From: CAZUEG01 sp043798775
GTDB taxonomy: Bacteria > Patescibacteriota > Minisyncoccia > Minisyncoccales > GWA2-46-15
Direction: 5' to 3'
NCBI GenBank assembly: GCA_043798775.1
Contig: JAZDOL010000010.1
Span: forward strand, 1-8,202
DNA: 8,202 nt
A program made the translations under genes and the position numbers. Under the pieces are notes generated by a model. The model worked only from the letters and a program-made list of their open reading frames with translations. It made no database searches and was not told where the DNA came from. This document shows, piece after piece, positions 1 to 5,244 of this stretch; position 1 is the first letter of the stretch, and each line of letters begins with the position of its first letter.

Positions 1-1
1 A

Positions 2-133
2 AGCACCAAAGGCGCTAAAGTTCATGGAATCAACCTTTCGGTCATAGAAACTTTGAGAATGGAAAACAAAAAGCAGGATATTTATCCTGCCATGAAAACC
101 CTTGTTTTAGAGAGCATCGCTTCGGGTGGGTGA
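2..133 (+). CDS. C-terminal end of an unrecognised protein (partial, starts before the window)
   Basis: Frame 2 is open from the left edge to a TGA at 131-133, giving 43 codons without a stop. The encoded tail has a normal mixed composition (for example GINLSVIETL, then KKQDIYPAMKTLVLES) and looks like the helical C-terminus of a folded cytoplasmic protein rather than random translation. Codon use is mixed, unlike the GC-rich gene that follows. No terminator lies between this stop and the promoter at 153, so transcripts may run on into the next gene. I do not recognise the family. A hairpin at 73-90 lies inside this reading frame and, read on the - strand, resembles a terminator. What is seen is only the open frame; its being a gene is inference. 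Confidence 0.55.
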   Translation, partial: STKGAKVHGINLSVIETLRMENKKQDIYPAMKTLVLESIASGG

Positions 134-152
134 GGAGTTACACTATCCGCGT

Positions 153-182
153 TTGACAAAATGGGTATTGTTGTGGTATAAT
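153..182 (+). promoter_or_regulatory. Consensus sigma70-type promoter with extended -10
   Basis: TTGACA (153-158) and TATAAT (177-182) both match the consensus exactly and are separated by 18 bp. A TG at 174-175 makes the extended -10 form TGGTATAAT. Transcription should start near 189, giving a leader of about 20 nt that holds the ribosome binding site of the 95-aa gene. It is the strongest promoter match in the window. Confidence 0.9.
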
Positions 183-195
183 ACAGGCAGAATTC

Positions 196-202
196 AAGGA
201 GG
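196..202 (+). promoter_or_regulatory. Perfect Shine-Dalgarno that fixes the start of the 95-aa gene
   Basis: AAGGAGG at 196-202 is followed by TG and lies 6 nt before the ATG at 209. It rules out the alternative GTG start at 202, which would overlap the site. No other gene start visible in the window has a comparable, properly spaced site. Confidence 0.85.
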
Positions 203-208
203 TGGAGA

Positions 209-496
209 ATGTGGACACTAATCATCCTCACCCTCCTCGCCATCATCGCCCTGATGGTGGCGGGGATCGTATTCCGAGGGGTGGGCGATATTCTTCGCCC
301 GATCCTCGGAATCTTCCGCCGACCAGCCCCGCCAACGGGCGGGACCCCGGCGACTTCGTCCGCTCCTGCCCCCGTGGCAGGTGGCGGAACACCGGCCTCC
401 CCCGCCCCCACGGGCGGGACGCCGGCAACACCGGCGGTGCGCACGCCGCCACCGGCGCCGACAGTGGTGTGGTCCATGAAGGACCCGCCACGTTAA
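209..496 (+). CDS. Small membrane-anchored Pro/Ala/Gly/Thr-rich protein (95 aa), function unknown
   Basis: The start is set by a perfect Shine-Dalgarno 6 nt upstream and a consensus promoter at 153-182; the TAA is 2 nt before the terminator, so this is a complete one-gene unit. Residues 3-22 form one hydrophobic segment (signal anchor or uncleaved signal). Residues 23-38 are a short basic, possibly amphipathic stretch ending in FRR. Residues 39-88 are low-complexity P/A/G/T with PTGGTPAT repeated at 42-49 and 67-74. The tail VVWSMKDPPR is different again. No catalytic motif or cysteine is present. By hand count about 71 of 95 codons end in G or C, including in the membrane segment, while the first 36 codons of the DksA-like gene at 7261 give about 40%. 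This suggests transfer or special selection. A role as a wall-spanning or surface protein is a guess. Confidence 0.8.
   Translation: MWTLIILTLLAIIALMVAGIVFRGVGDILRPILGIFRRPAPPTGGTPATSSAPAPVAGGGTPASPAPTGGTPATPAVRTPPPAPTVVWSMKDPPR
335..426 (+). repeat. In-frame 17-bp GC-rich direct repeat inside the 95-aa gene
   Basis: ACGGGCGGGACCCCGGC at 335-351 and ACGGGCGGGACGCCGGC at 410-426 differ at one base and are exactly 75 bp (25 codons) apart, so both encode TGGTPA. A weaker relative between them encodes GGGTPAS (residues 58-64). The arrangement suggests that the linker grew by duplication and could change length by recombination or slippage. Confidence 0.75.
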
Positions 497-498
497 CT

Positions 499-527
499 AA
501 AAAGGGAGTCGCTAAGGCTCCCTTTTG
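499..527. terminator. Bidirectional intrinsic terminator between convergent genes
   Basis: AAAAGGGAG (500-508) pairs with CTCCCTTTT (518-526); two further inner pairs (T-G, C-G) leave a GCTAA loop. The + strand has TTTT after the stem and the - strand has TTTTT (complement of 499-503). It sits 2 nt after the 95-aa gene's stop and 22 nt beyond the stop of the convergent 153-aa gene, so it can serve both. Confidence 0.9.
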
Positions 528-548
528 TAATTTAATTAAATAGATTCA

Positions 549-1010
549 TTAATCGACCTGCTCACGATAATTATCAGCCAACGATTTCTTATTTCGCTTA
601 ACAGTCGGATTGTCTAAATCACTATTACTCGATTCACCAAATAATTCCACTACTTTCTGTTTTTCCCGATAGAGACCTTTTAAATCGTTTTTAAAATACA
701 TAAAAAACATCTCTTCGGAATCACTAGTTATTCCTTTGGCAACTTCGTCATTAAAACCAAGTATTTCTTTTGTCAGATCTTCAAAGCTTTCGTATGGTAA
801 ATCCCCCCTAAGGACATCCATTAATAGGCGCGTGAATTCCCGCATCGTCTTTGCTTTTTTGGTGTCTAATATTTCAGAATCCTGGGAAAATCCGTATTTC
901 ACAGCTATCTTTGCCAAACCGACAGAAAGTTCAGGAGAGATCAAGAATTCGGCAATATTTTGCGGCAAAGCCGATAAGTCAGAATTATTGACAGTGATAT
1001 TGCGAACCAT
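549..1010 (-). CDS. Hypothetical 153-aa soluble protein, second gene of the VirB6-like operon
   Basis: The ATG lies 31 nt after the stop of the VirB6-like gene on the same strand, with no promoter or terminator visible in the AT-rich gap, so co-transcription is likely. The bidirectional terminator at 499-527 closes the unit. The protein has no signal peptide, membrane segment or cysteine. It opens with a likely helical region (about 11-40), continues with charged and aromatic helices (55-125, for example MFFMYFKNDLKGLYREKQKV) and ends in a polar, probably disordered tail (126-153). I do not recognise a family. The start has no Shine-Dalgarno, only T/A-rich sequence. Its position suggests a cytoplasmic partner or regulator of the membrane protein, but this rests on context alone. 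Confidence 0.8.
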   Translation of the reverse strand: MVRNITVNNSDLSALPQNIAEFLISPELSVGLAKIAVKYGFSQDSEILDTKKAKTMREFTRLLMDVLRGDLPYESFEDLTKEILGFNDEVAKGITSDSEEMFFMYFKNDLKGLYREKQKVVELFGESSNSDLDNPTVKRNKKSLADNYREQVD

Positions 1011-1041
1011 AATAATAAAAAATAAGAAAAATAAATAATCG

Positions 1042-2736
1042 TTAGTGAGGCCACTTACCCGCCGTTTGTTGCGTAGAAATATAATTTATCAGATCATTAC
1101 TTATTTCGCTCGTTTTTCCGCCTGCCGGGTACCCACTAGAGAAAGGGCTTGCCAAACCAGTCATCGCTGTGATCGTCCTATTGATATTAGCCATTTCCTG
1201 CTGAGCGCCATTATTAAGAAGTTGCGACGCCTTGCGATCATTCAGACCAGCGACAACTGCTTTGTTGTTAAATTCATCAGCATCAAGATCAAGTATTTTA
1301 GAGGGACTCATGTTACTGACTTGATCCGTTGTTTCCTTGTTTTGTTTTTCGGTGAGGGTCATTCCCGCGTTTTTCTCTGCCTTTGTTAATTCGGCGGCGC
1401 TACCTTTCCATGAAGGATGAGAATCGTAAGCAGCACTCATATCATGACCAAGTTTTTTCATTCTATTTACATCATCACGCACTGCCGTAGTCCCTGGTAA
1501 CTTACCTTTACCGGCTAAATATTGAATTGCAGCTACTTTGTCGGCAGATGTGCCGGCGCTTGTTGCTATCTTTTCGATCTCTTTAACACCACCCGGATCA
1601 AGCGCTATTTGCTCTATCTTCTTCATTGATGCAGAGGCGCTTCCTCTTAACCTCGCTGAATACGCCCCACGACCGCCGAAAGCGCCGCCCACTAGAGGTA
1701 ATGCTTCGGCGCGACGCATAATTGCTCCTTCGGCGCGGGATACAATAGGAATTCCGCGCACAGCAGAAGTAGCTTTGGTTCGCGACCAATTCCCTAACTT
1801 TTTAGCGTTATTTTTTGTAAAACTAATAACCGCGCCGGCGCCCATGGCGCTCGTAGAGAAACCATACATTAAACCAAACATCAGGAAAGCCGTAGAAACC
1901 ATTCCGGGAATTGTTAGGGCAACAAAACTCTCTATCATTCCTGCCCCTGGCGGAGCGCTGATACGCAAAACATCGGTATTCATCATTAGCTGATTCGACA
2001 AATACAAGAAAAAACCGGCAGTAACGCCAATAAAGCACCATTGAAACAGTTGCCGCCACCATGATTGAAAATAACTGCGAGTAGCAGGAAAAACATAGGA
2101 GGCAAAAGCCACCGGCGACAAAATAACAAGAATCCAAATCGCAATACGGCGAACAATAAACAGGAAAGCGAATATCGTATAAATCGTGGCGGAAACAAAA
2201 TTGAACACGGTCATCATTATCGATTGAAATGACAGATTGATCATCGCCAATGGATTCCAACTTCCCCTTGTTGCATTTTGAATTATCGCTCCTTGGGCAA
2301 CAAATCGGCTCTGCATCATTTTAAAACCGGCAACATCGTCGATAAAAAAGTTCATTAATATATTCGAAGCATCAACAATCACCCCGATAATAACTGGGGA
2401 AAAGTTGATCAAGAAAGCAATCATCAATAATGGCAATAGTGTTTTTTGCGCTTGATAATCTTGAATCCTTAAAGATGTGGCAATGCCGATAAAAATAATC
2501 ATCACCAAAAATCCCATATTCACCAAATCGCGAAGAAGCGGCCAACCGATGCCAATTATCGGATTAGCGTAGTCGCCCGTCATTTGCGTGTAAGAGATTC
2601 TAATAAAATTATCGCTAAGAGTATATTCGAGAAACCATGTCGCTATTCCTAAGGCGATATTAGACAGACCGAGTACTAACTGAGTAATAAACGCGATAAT
2701 GTAAGGCCCAATTAATGCGGCGAGTGTTGCAAACAT
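1042..2736 (-). CDS. VirB6/TrbL-like polytopic membrane protein (type IV secretion/conjugation-type channel component)
   Basis: The 564-aa protein has an N-terminal membrane half (about residues 1-305) and a soluble C-terminal half. Hydrophobic segments lie near 7-38, 60-88, 100-122, 173-212 (two spans), 228-248 and 268-303. Between spans 3 and 4 is a roughly 50-residue polar loop, and a WWRQLFQW element (226-233) precedes the fifth region. This organisation, with a conserved aromatic/basic patch and a long non-hydrophobic tail, is that of VirB6/TrbL proteins, which form inner-membrane channel parts of type IV secretion systems. The tail (306-564) is rich in Ala, Lys, Ser and Asn and resembles no enzyme. 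The ATG at 2736 is the first in frame and has no Shine-Dalgarno. The gene is driven by the promoter at 2855-2882 through a repeat-bearing leader. No VirB4, VirD4 or pilin gene is nearby. The family is likely; the transported substrate is unknown. Confidence 0.8.
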   Translation of the reverse strand: MFATLAALIGPYIIAFITQLVLGLSNIALGIATWFLEYTLSDNFIRISYTQMTGDYANPIIGIGWPLLRDLVNMGFLVMIIFIGIATSLRIQDYQAQKTLLPLLMIAFLINFSPVIIGVIVDASNILMNFFIDDVAGFKMMQSRFVAQGAIIQNATRGSWNPLAMINLSFQSIMMTVFNFVSATIYTIFAFLFIVRRIAIWILVILSPVAFASYVFPATRSYFQSWWRQLFQWCFIGVTAGFFLYLSNQLMMNTDVLRISAPPGAGMIESFVALTIPGMVSTAFLMFGLMYGFSTSAMGAGAVISFTKNNAKKLGNWSRTKATSAVRGIPIVSRAEGAIMRRAEALPLVGGAFGGRGAYSARLRGSASASMKKIEQIALDPGGVKEIEKIATSAGTSADKVAAIQYLAGKGKLPGTTAVRDDVNRMKKLGHDMSAAYDSHPSWKGSAAELTKAEKNAGMTLTEKQNKETTDQVSNMSPSKILDLDADEFNNKAVVAGLNDRKASQLLNNGAQQEMANINRTITAMTGLASPFSSGYPAGGKTSEISNDLINYISTQQTAGKWPH

Positions 2737-2791
2737 ATAAGATTGTTTATTTTAATAATATTCTTTTTATACCCTGTGATAAAATGTCGTT

Positions 2792-2849
2792 GGTTCATTA
2801 TCGTTAGAAATGAACCCGCTGGTTTATTATCGTTAGAAATGAAACTATT
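2792..2849 (-). repeat. Two 29-bp tandem repeats (third degenerate copy to 2878), each a potential RNA hairpin
   Basis: Copy 1 is 2792-2820 and copy 2 is 2821-2849. Their first 25 bases match at 23 positions, including an identical 18-nt core ATTATCGTTAGAAATGAA. A degenerate third copy (starting GATTCATTAT) occupies 2850-2878 and overlaps the promoter. In copy 1, GGTTCAT and ATGAACC form a perfect 7-bp dyad around an 11-nt centre; copy 2 keeps the centre with a weaker stem containing a bulge. On the - strand both would lie in the leader RNA of the VirB6-like gene with the same loop TTCTAACGATA. No spacers separate the copies, so this is not a CRISPR array. Confidence 0.8.
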
Positions 2850-2854
2850 GATTC

Positions 2855-2882
2855 ATTATATTACGAAAGAAATTACTGTAAA
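2855..2882 (-). promoter_or_regulatory. Near-consensus promoter of the VirB6-like operon
   Basis: Read on the - strand, TTTACA (2882-2877) and TATAAT (2860-2855) are separated by 16 bp; the -35 matches 5 of 6 and the -10 matches 6 of 6. Transcription should start near 2848, at the upstream edge of the tandem repeats, giving a leader of about 110 nt before the ATG at 2736. The promoter lies 18 bp beyond the rsmA stop and separates this unit from rsmA. Confidence 0.7.
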
Positions 2883-2899
2883 CCCATCGACAATTAAGA

Positions 2900-3802
2900 C
2901 TAGCTTTTATTTGGCAAAACCCCTACCAATGATTCGGTTATTCTAACCCAATCGGTAATCGTTAATGTTTCCGCCCGACGGCTGGAAGATAGATTATTTT
3001 TTTTCAATAAGAAGAGTATCCGTTCTTTGGAAAGCGATGGGTATTTTATCGCCAGGGCCGGCAAATTATTGATTAATTGTTTTCGTGGCTGACGAAACCC
3101 GGCGCGAACAATATCGAAAAACATTACCGAATCAACGCTATTATTAAGATTATGGGGAATAATTTCCAATATCGCGCTATCCACTCTGGGTTGTGGCCAA
3201 AAAGCGCCCTTGGGAACAATGCGGATAACCCGCGGTTTTCCATAAAATTGAATGCTCACCGATAAAAGAGTCATATTTGGCGGTAGGGCAATAATTCTTT
3301 CCCCCACCTCCTTTTGGATCATCACAACAATTGACTCTGGCTTTACTTTATTCTCCAAGAAAAACCGAATAACGGGGTTGGCAACATAGTAAGGCAAATT
3401 GGCAACAACCTTATAAGATAAAACCTCATCTGCCGTTTTCGGATAAGCGTTTAAAATTTGGTTGATAGTAATGTCGCGAATGTCCCCCTCAATAATTGCC
3501 AATCGGTTTTGGTCGGCGGGAGATATATTCTGTTTCAGGATTCGGCACATATCACGGTCTTTTTCGACGGCAATCACAAACATTGCTTTTTTTAATAATT
3601 CATTAGTAAGATTGCCCGTTCCCGGACCCACCTCGACAACTAAATCGGTACCGGTTATCTTGCCGGCTTTTACCATTGCCGTAAGAATTCCCTTATCAAC
3701 CATAAAATTCTGACCAAATTTCTTTTTTGGAGCAATGCCTTTCAGAGAAGAGGAGCGAAGGTTATTTTTTTCGTTTATTCGTCGAATATTGGCGCGCATC
3801 AT
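2900..3802 (-). CDS. rsmA: 16S rRNA (adenine1518-N6/adenine1519-N6)-dimethyltransferase RsmA (KsgA)
   Basis: RsmA uses S-adenosylmethionine to dimethylate two adjacent adenines in the 3' terminal hairpin of 16S rRNA, a late step of 30S subunit maturation; its loss gives kasugamycin resistance in model bacteria. The motifs are in the right order: KKFGQNF (27-33), the SAM-binding loop VGPGTGNLT (58-66), the acidic residue E80 that would bind the ribose, D107 in EGDIRD, the catalytic NLPYY (135-139), IQKEV (162-166), PQPRVDSA (203-210) and FRQPRKQL (236-243). At 300 aa it is slightly longer than most bacterial members because of about 20 extra basic N-terminal residues. Two ATGs (3802 and 3799) are possible starts; neither has a good Shine-Dalgarno. 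No terminator follows the stop at 2900, so some read-through into the VirB6-like operon is possible. Confidence 0.97.
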   Translation of the reverse strand: MMRANIRRINEKNNLRSSSLKGIAPKKKFGQNFMVDKGILTAMVKAGKITGTDLVVEVGPGTGNLTNELLKKAMFVIAVEKDRDMCRILKQNISPADQNRLAIIEGDIRDITINQILNAYPKTADEVLSYKVVANLPYYVANPVIRFFLENKVKPESIVVMIQKEVGERIIALPPNMTLLSVSIQFYGKPRVIRIVPKGAFWPQPRVDSAILEIIPHNLNNSVDSVMFFDIVRAGFRQPRKQLINNLPALAIKYPSLSKERILFLLKKNNLSSSRRAETLTITDWVRITESLVGVLPNKS

Positions 3803-3843
3803 AATTTTTTACTTTCGCAATGGTAGAGAATGACGGGTTATGG

Positions 3844-3872
3844 TGTATATTCGCATTTTCCCCCGCTGTGGA
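3844..3872 (-). promoter_or_regulatory. Possible rsmA promoter
   Basis: On the - strand TCCACA (3872-3867) and TATACA (3849-3844) are 17 bp apart, matching 4 of 6 and 5 of 6 consensus bases. It lies about 40 bp before the rsmA ATG and back to back with the peptidase promoter. It is the best match I see for rsmA but not a strong one. Confidence 0.35.
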
Positions 3873-3891
3873 CAAGGATTCTTGACTTGTC
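3871..3891. promoter_or_regulatory. Dyad over the divergent -35 elements, possible operator
   Basis: GACAAG (3871-3876) and CTTGTC (3886-3891) form a perfect 6-bp inverted repeat with a 9-bp centre. The centre and right arm contain the peptidase -35 TTGACT (3882-3887), and the left arm overlaps the end of the proposed rsmA -35. The position fits a shared operator, but a 6-bp dyad can arise by chance. Confidence 0.35.
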
Positions 3892-3910
3892 TCCCTCAAG
3901 GCGGTAGTAT
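3882..3910 (+). promoter_or_regulatory. Promoter of the LysM-M23 peptidase gene
   Basis: TTGACT (3882-3887) and TAGTAT (3905-3910) are 17 bp apart, 5 of 6 and 4 of 6 matches. Transcription should start near 3917. This argues against a TTG start at 3911, which would sit at the edge of the -10, and leaves a leader of about 115 nt before the ATG at 4031. Confidence 0.6.
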
Positions 3911-4030
3911 TTGCTTATCAGTGGCCACAGGGGCTATTTTTTAACTCTAATCGAGACAAATCCCATTTATACGCCACAAAGACAAATCCCTTATCAGCCA
4001 AACTGGCTTAAGGGAAAAATATCTCAATTT

Positions 4031-5098
4031 ATGAAAAATAATAGAGGTTCTTTGAAAGACCTCTTGTTTTCGTTTGGGAGAATATCCGTTATTTCTGGAG
4101 TATTTTCTTTCGCTTTAGTTTCATTTGTTATTGATCCGATTTTAAAAAATATCGACGGGCAATATGCTTCCAGCAGCGCAATCCTTGCCATTGGCAATCA
4201 ATCGATTGAGGGGAAAATGGTGGAGCTTCCTTATATCGATCCGCGTATGTCTTTAAATAAGGAAACACCGGACTTGGCGGTTGTTAGCGGAAACAGTATT
4301 ATCTCTTGCGGATCTCCCCACACAACAGTGAATAGTCAAGTAATGGCATCTTTTTCTGGAGACGACAACATAAATCTACCGAAGAGAGAAAGGATAATTG
4401 AGTATATTGTGCGCGATGGAGACGATATATCGTCTCTCGCGGAAAAATTTCAAGTTTCTATAGATACTATTTTGTGGGCGAACAATCTAACAAAGAGCGC
4501 TCGATTAAAAATTGGGCAAAGCTTAATAATATTACCAACAACCGGAGTGTTGTACTTTGTTAACGGGAAAGATAGCGTCGCCATAATCGCTCGTCAATTT
4601 AAGGCTGATCCGCAAAAAATTATCGAGTATAATCAATTACCGGAAGATGGCGACATTGGAGCGGGTGATATTCTGATTATTCCTGATGGAATTATGCCAC
4701 CGAAAACAGTAATAAAACAACCTTCCTCGACTTCGTTGCCAAATAGCTATTTCTTATACCCGGCGCCTTCGTCGTTTGTTCGCACGCAAAAACTTCACTG
4801 GTATAACGCCGTCGATTTGGCAAACGGCAGTTGTGGCTCGCCAATATACGCCGCGGCTTCCGGCAGTGTCCAAAGAAGCGGTTATAACCGCACATCGGGA
4901 AATTTTGTGCGAATTATTCACGGCAACGGTGTGGTTACCTATTACGGGCACATGTCAACAATTATTGTTAGTCCGAATCAAGCTGTTTCTCGAGGACAAA
5001 TTATCGGGTATGTTGGCAATACCGGTTACACAATCGGCGCCACCGGCTGTCATCTTCATTTCGGGGTCTACGGCGCAAAAAATCCATTTGCTTACTAA
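4031..5098 (+). CDS. Membrane-anchored LysM-LysM-M23 peptidoglycan peptidase
   Basis: From the ATG at 4031 the protein has 355 aa. A hydrophobic segment (about 18-38) should anchor it in the membrane or act as a signal. A polar spacer follows, then two LysM peptidoglycan-binding domains (about 124-169, starting YIVRDGDDI, and 174-218, starting YFVNGKDSV), then an M23 (LytM-type) zinc endopeptidase domain (about 242-355). Zinc and catalytic residues are visible as H256 and D262 in HWYNAVD, H307 in YGHMS, and H341 and H343 in HLHF. The enzyme should cut peptide cross-links in the wall during growth or division. The family usually has HxxxD; here H and D are six residues apart. The frame is open for 40 more codons upstream, to a TTG at 3911, but that start overlaps the promoter. 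AAGGGA at 4010-4015 is 15 nt before the ATG, too far for a normal site, so the start is the least certain part. The stop codon lies inside an inverted repeat. Confidence 0.9.
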   Translation: MKNNRGSLKDLLFSFGRISVISGVFSFALVSFVIDPILKNIDGQYASSSAILAIGNQSIEGKMVELPYIDPRMSLNKETPDLAVVSGNSIISCGSPHTTVNSQVMASFSGDDNINLPKRERIIEYIVRDGDDISSLAEKFQVSIDTILWANNLTKSARLKIGQSLIILPTTGVLYFVNGKDSVAIIARQFKADPQKIIEYNQLPEDGDIGAGDILIIPDGIMPPKTVIKQPSSTSLPNSYFLYPAPSSFVRTQKLHWYNAVDLANGSCGSPIYAAASGSVQRSGYNRTSGNFVRIIHGNGVVTYYGHMSTIIVSPNQAVSRGQIIGYVGNTGYTIGATGCHLHFGVYGAKNPFAY

Positions 5099-5227
5099 CC
5101 CCGCTAAGCGAGGCATGCCCCGCTGAACGAGGTTAATCTTGTTAAATAAATTATCCCCCGCCTCGGCGGGGTTTTTATTTTCCCACTATATCTTTCAACG
5201 GGCATATTGGCTCGCTTAGCGGGGTTA
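5096..5227. repeat. 17-bp perfect inverted repeat flanking the terminator, with REP-like direct copies
   Basis: TAACCCCGCTAAGCGAG (5096-5112) recurs as its exact reverse complement at 5211-5227, 98 bp apart. The left arm includes the TAA stop of the peptidase gene. A third related copy, CCCCGCTGAACGAGG (5118-5132), follows the first directly with a 19-bp period and 13 of 15 identities to 5099-5113. Each unit is itself a short imperfect palindrome around CGCTAAGCG. The arrangement resembles REP/BIME-type intergenic repeats, but membership in a genome-wide family is inference. Confidence 0.8.
5155..5180 (+). terminator. Intrinsic terminator of the peptidase gene
   Basis: CCCCGCC (5156-5162) pairs with GGCGGGG (5165-5171), giving a GC-only stem with a minimal loop (six pairs and a CTCG tetraloop). 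It is followed by TTTTTATTTT (5172-5181). On the - strand the same stem is followed by GATAATTTATT, a weaker tract, so termination of comM transcripts here is possible but less certain. Confidence 0.9.
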
Positions 5228-5230
5228 TGA

Positions 5231-5243
5231 ATCGCTGAGCGAT
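5231..5243. repeat. Short perfect palindrome next to the comM stop
   Basis: ATCGCT (5231-5236) and AGCGAT (5238-5243) form a perfect 6-bp inverted repeat around one G, ending 1 nt before the comM stop codon. Its core CGCTGAGCG resembles the CGCTAAGCG core of the neighbouring repeats, so it may be a further diverged member. Confidence 0.55.
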
Positions 5244-5244
5244 C

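Noticed and set aside
73..90. Perfect 8-bp inverted repeat (GCAGGATA, TT, TATCCTGC) followed on the - strand by TTTTTGTTTT
   Set aside because: It has the form of a - strand terminator, but no - strand gene leads into it (transcription from the right should stop at 499-527) and it lies inside the open frame of the partial + strand gene. It is probably chance, or at most blocks antisense transcripts.
82..477. 131-aa open frame on the - strand across the GC-rich gene
   Set aside because: It is an antisense shadow: no Shine-Dalgarno or promoter precedes it, while the + strand frame at 209-496 has a consensus promoter, ribosome site and terminator. GC-rich low-complexity DNA leaves opposite frames open.
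202..543. 113-aa + strand frame starting at GTG 202
   Set aside because: Its start lies inside the Shine-Dalgarno of the 209 frame, it runs through the terminator hairpin, and its protein is a basic, low-complexity shadow.
2792..2878. Possible CRISPR array (29-bp repeats)
   Set aside because: The copies are directly adjacent with no unique spacers, only two are well conserved, and no cas gene is present.
2743..2946. 67-aa + strand open frame over the tandem repeats
   Set aside because: It overlaps the 3' end of rsmA and the - strand promoter, has no ribosome site, and the 29-bp repeat period is not a multiple of three, so there is no repeated peptide.
3867..3875. TGTGGACAA, resembling a DnaA box (TGTGGATAA)
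   Set aside because: It is a single site with one mismatch and no cluster of boxes, AT-rich unwinding region or dnaA/dnaN gene nearby; it is better explained as part of the promoter dyad.
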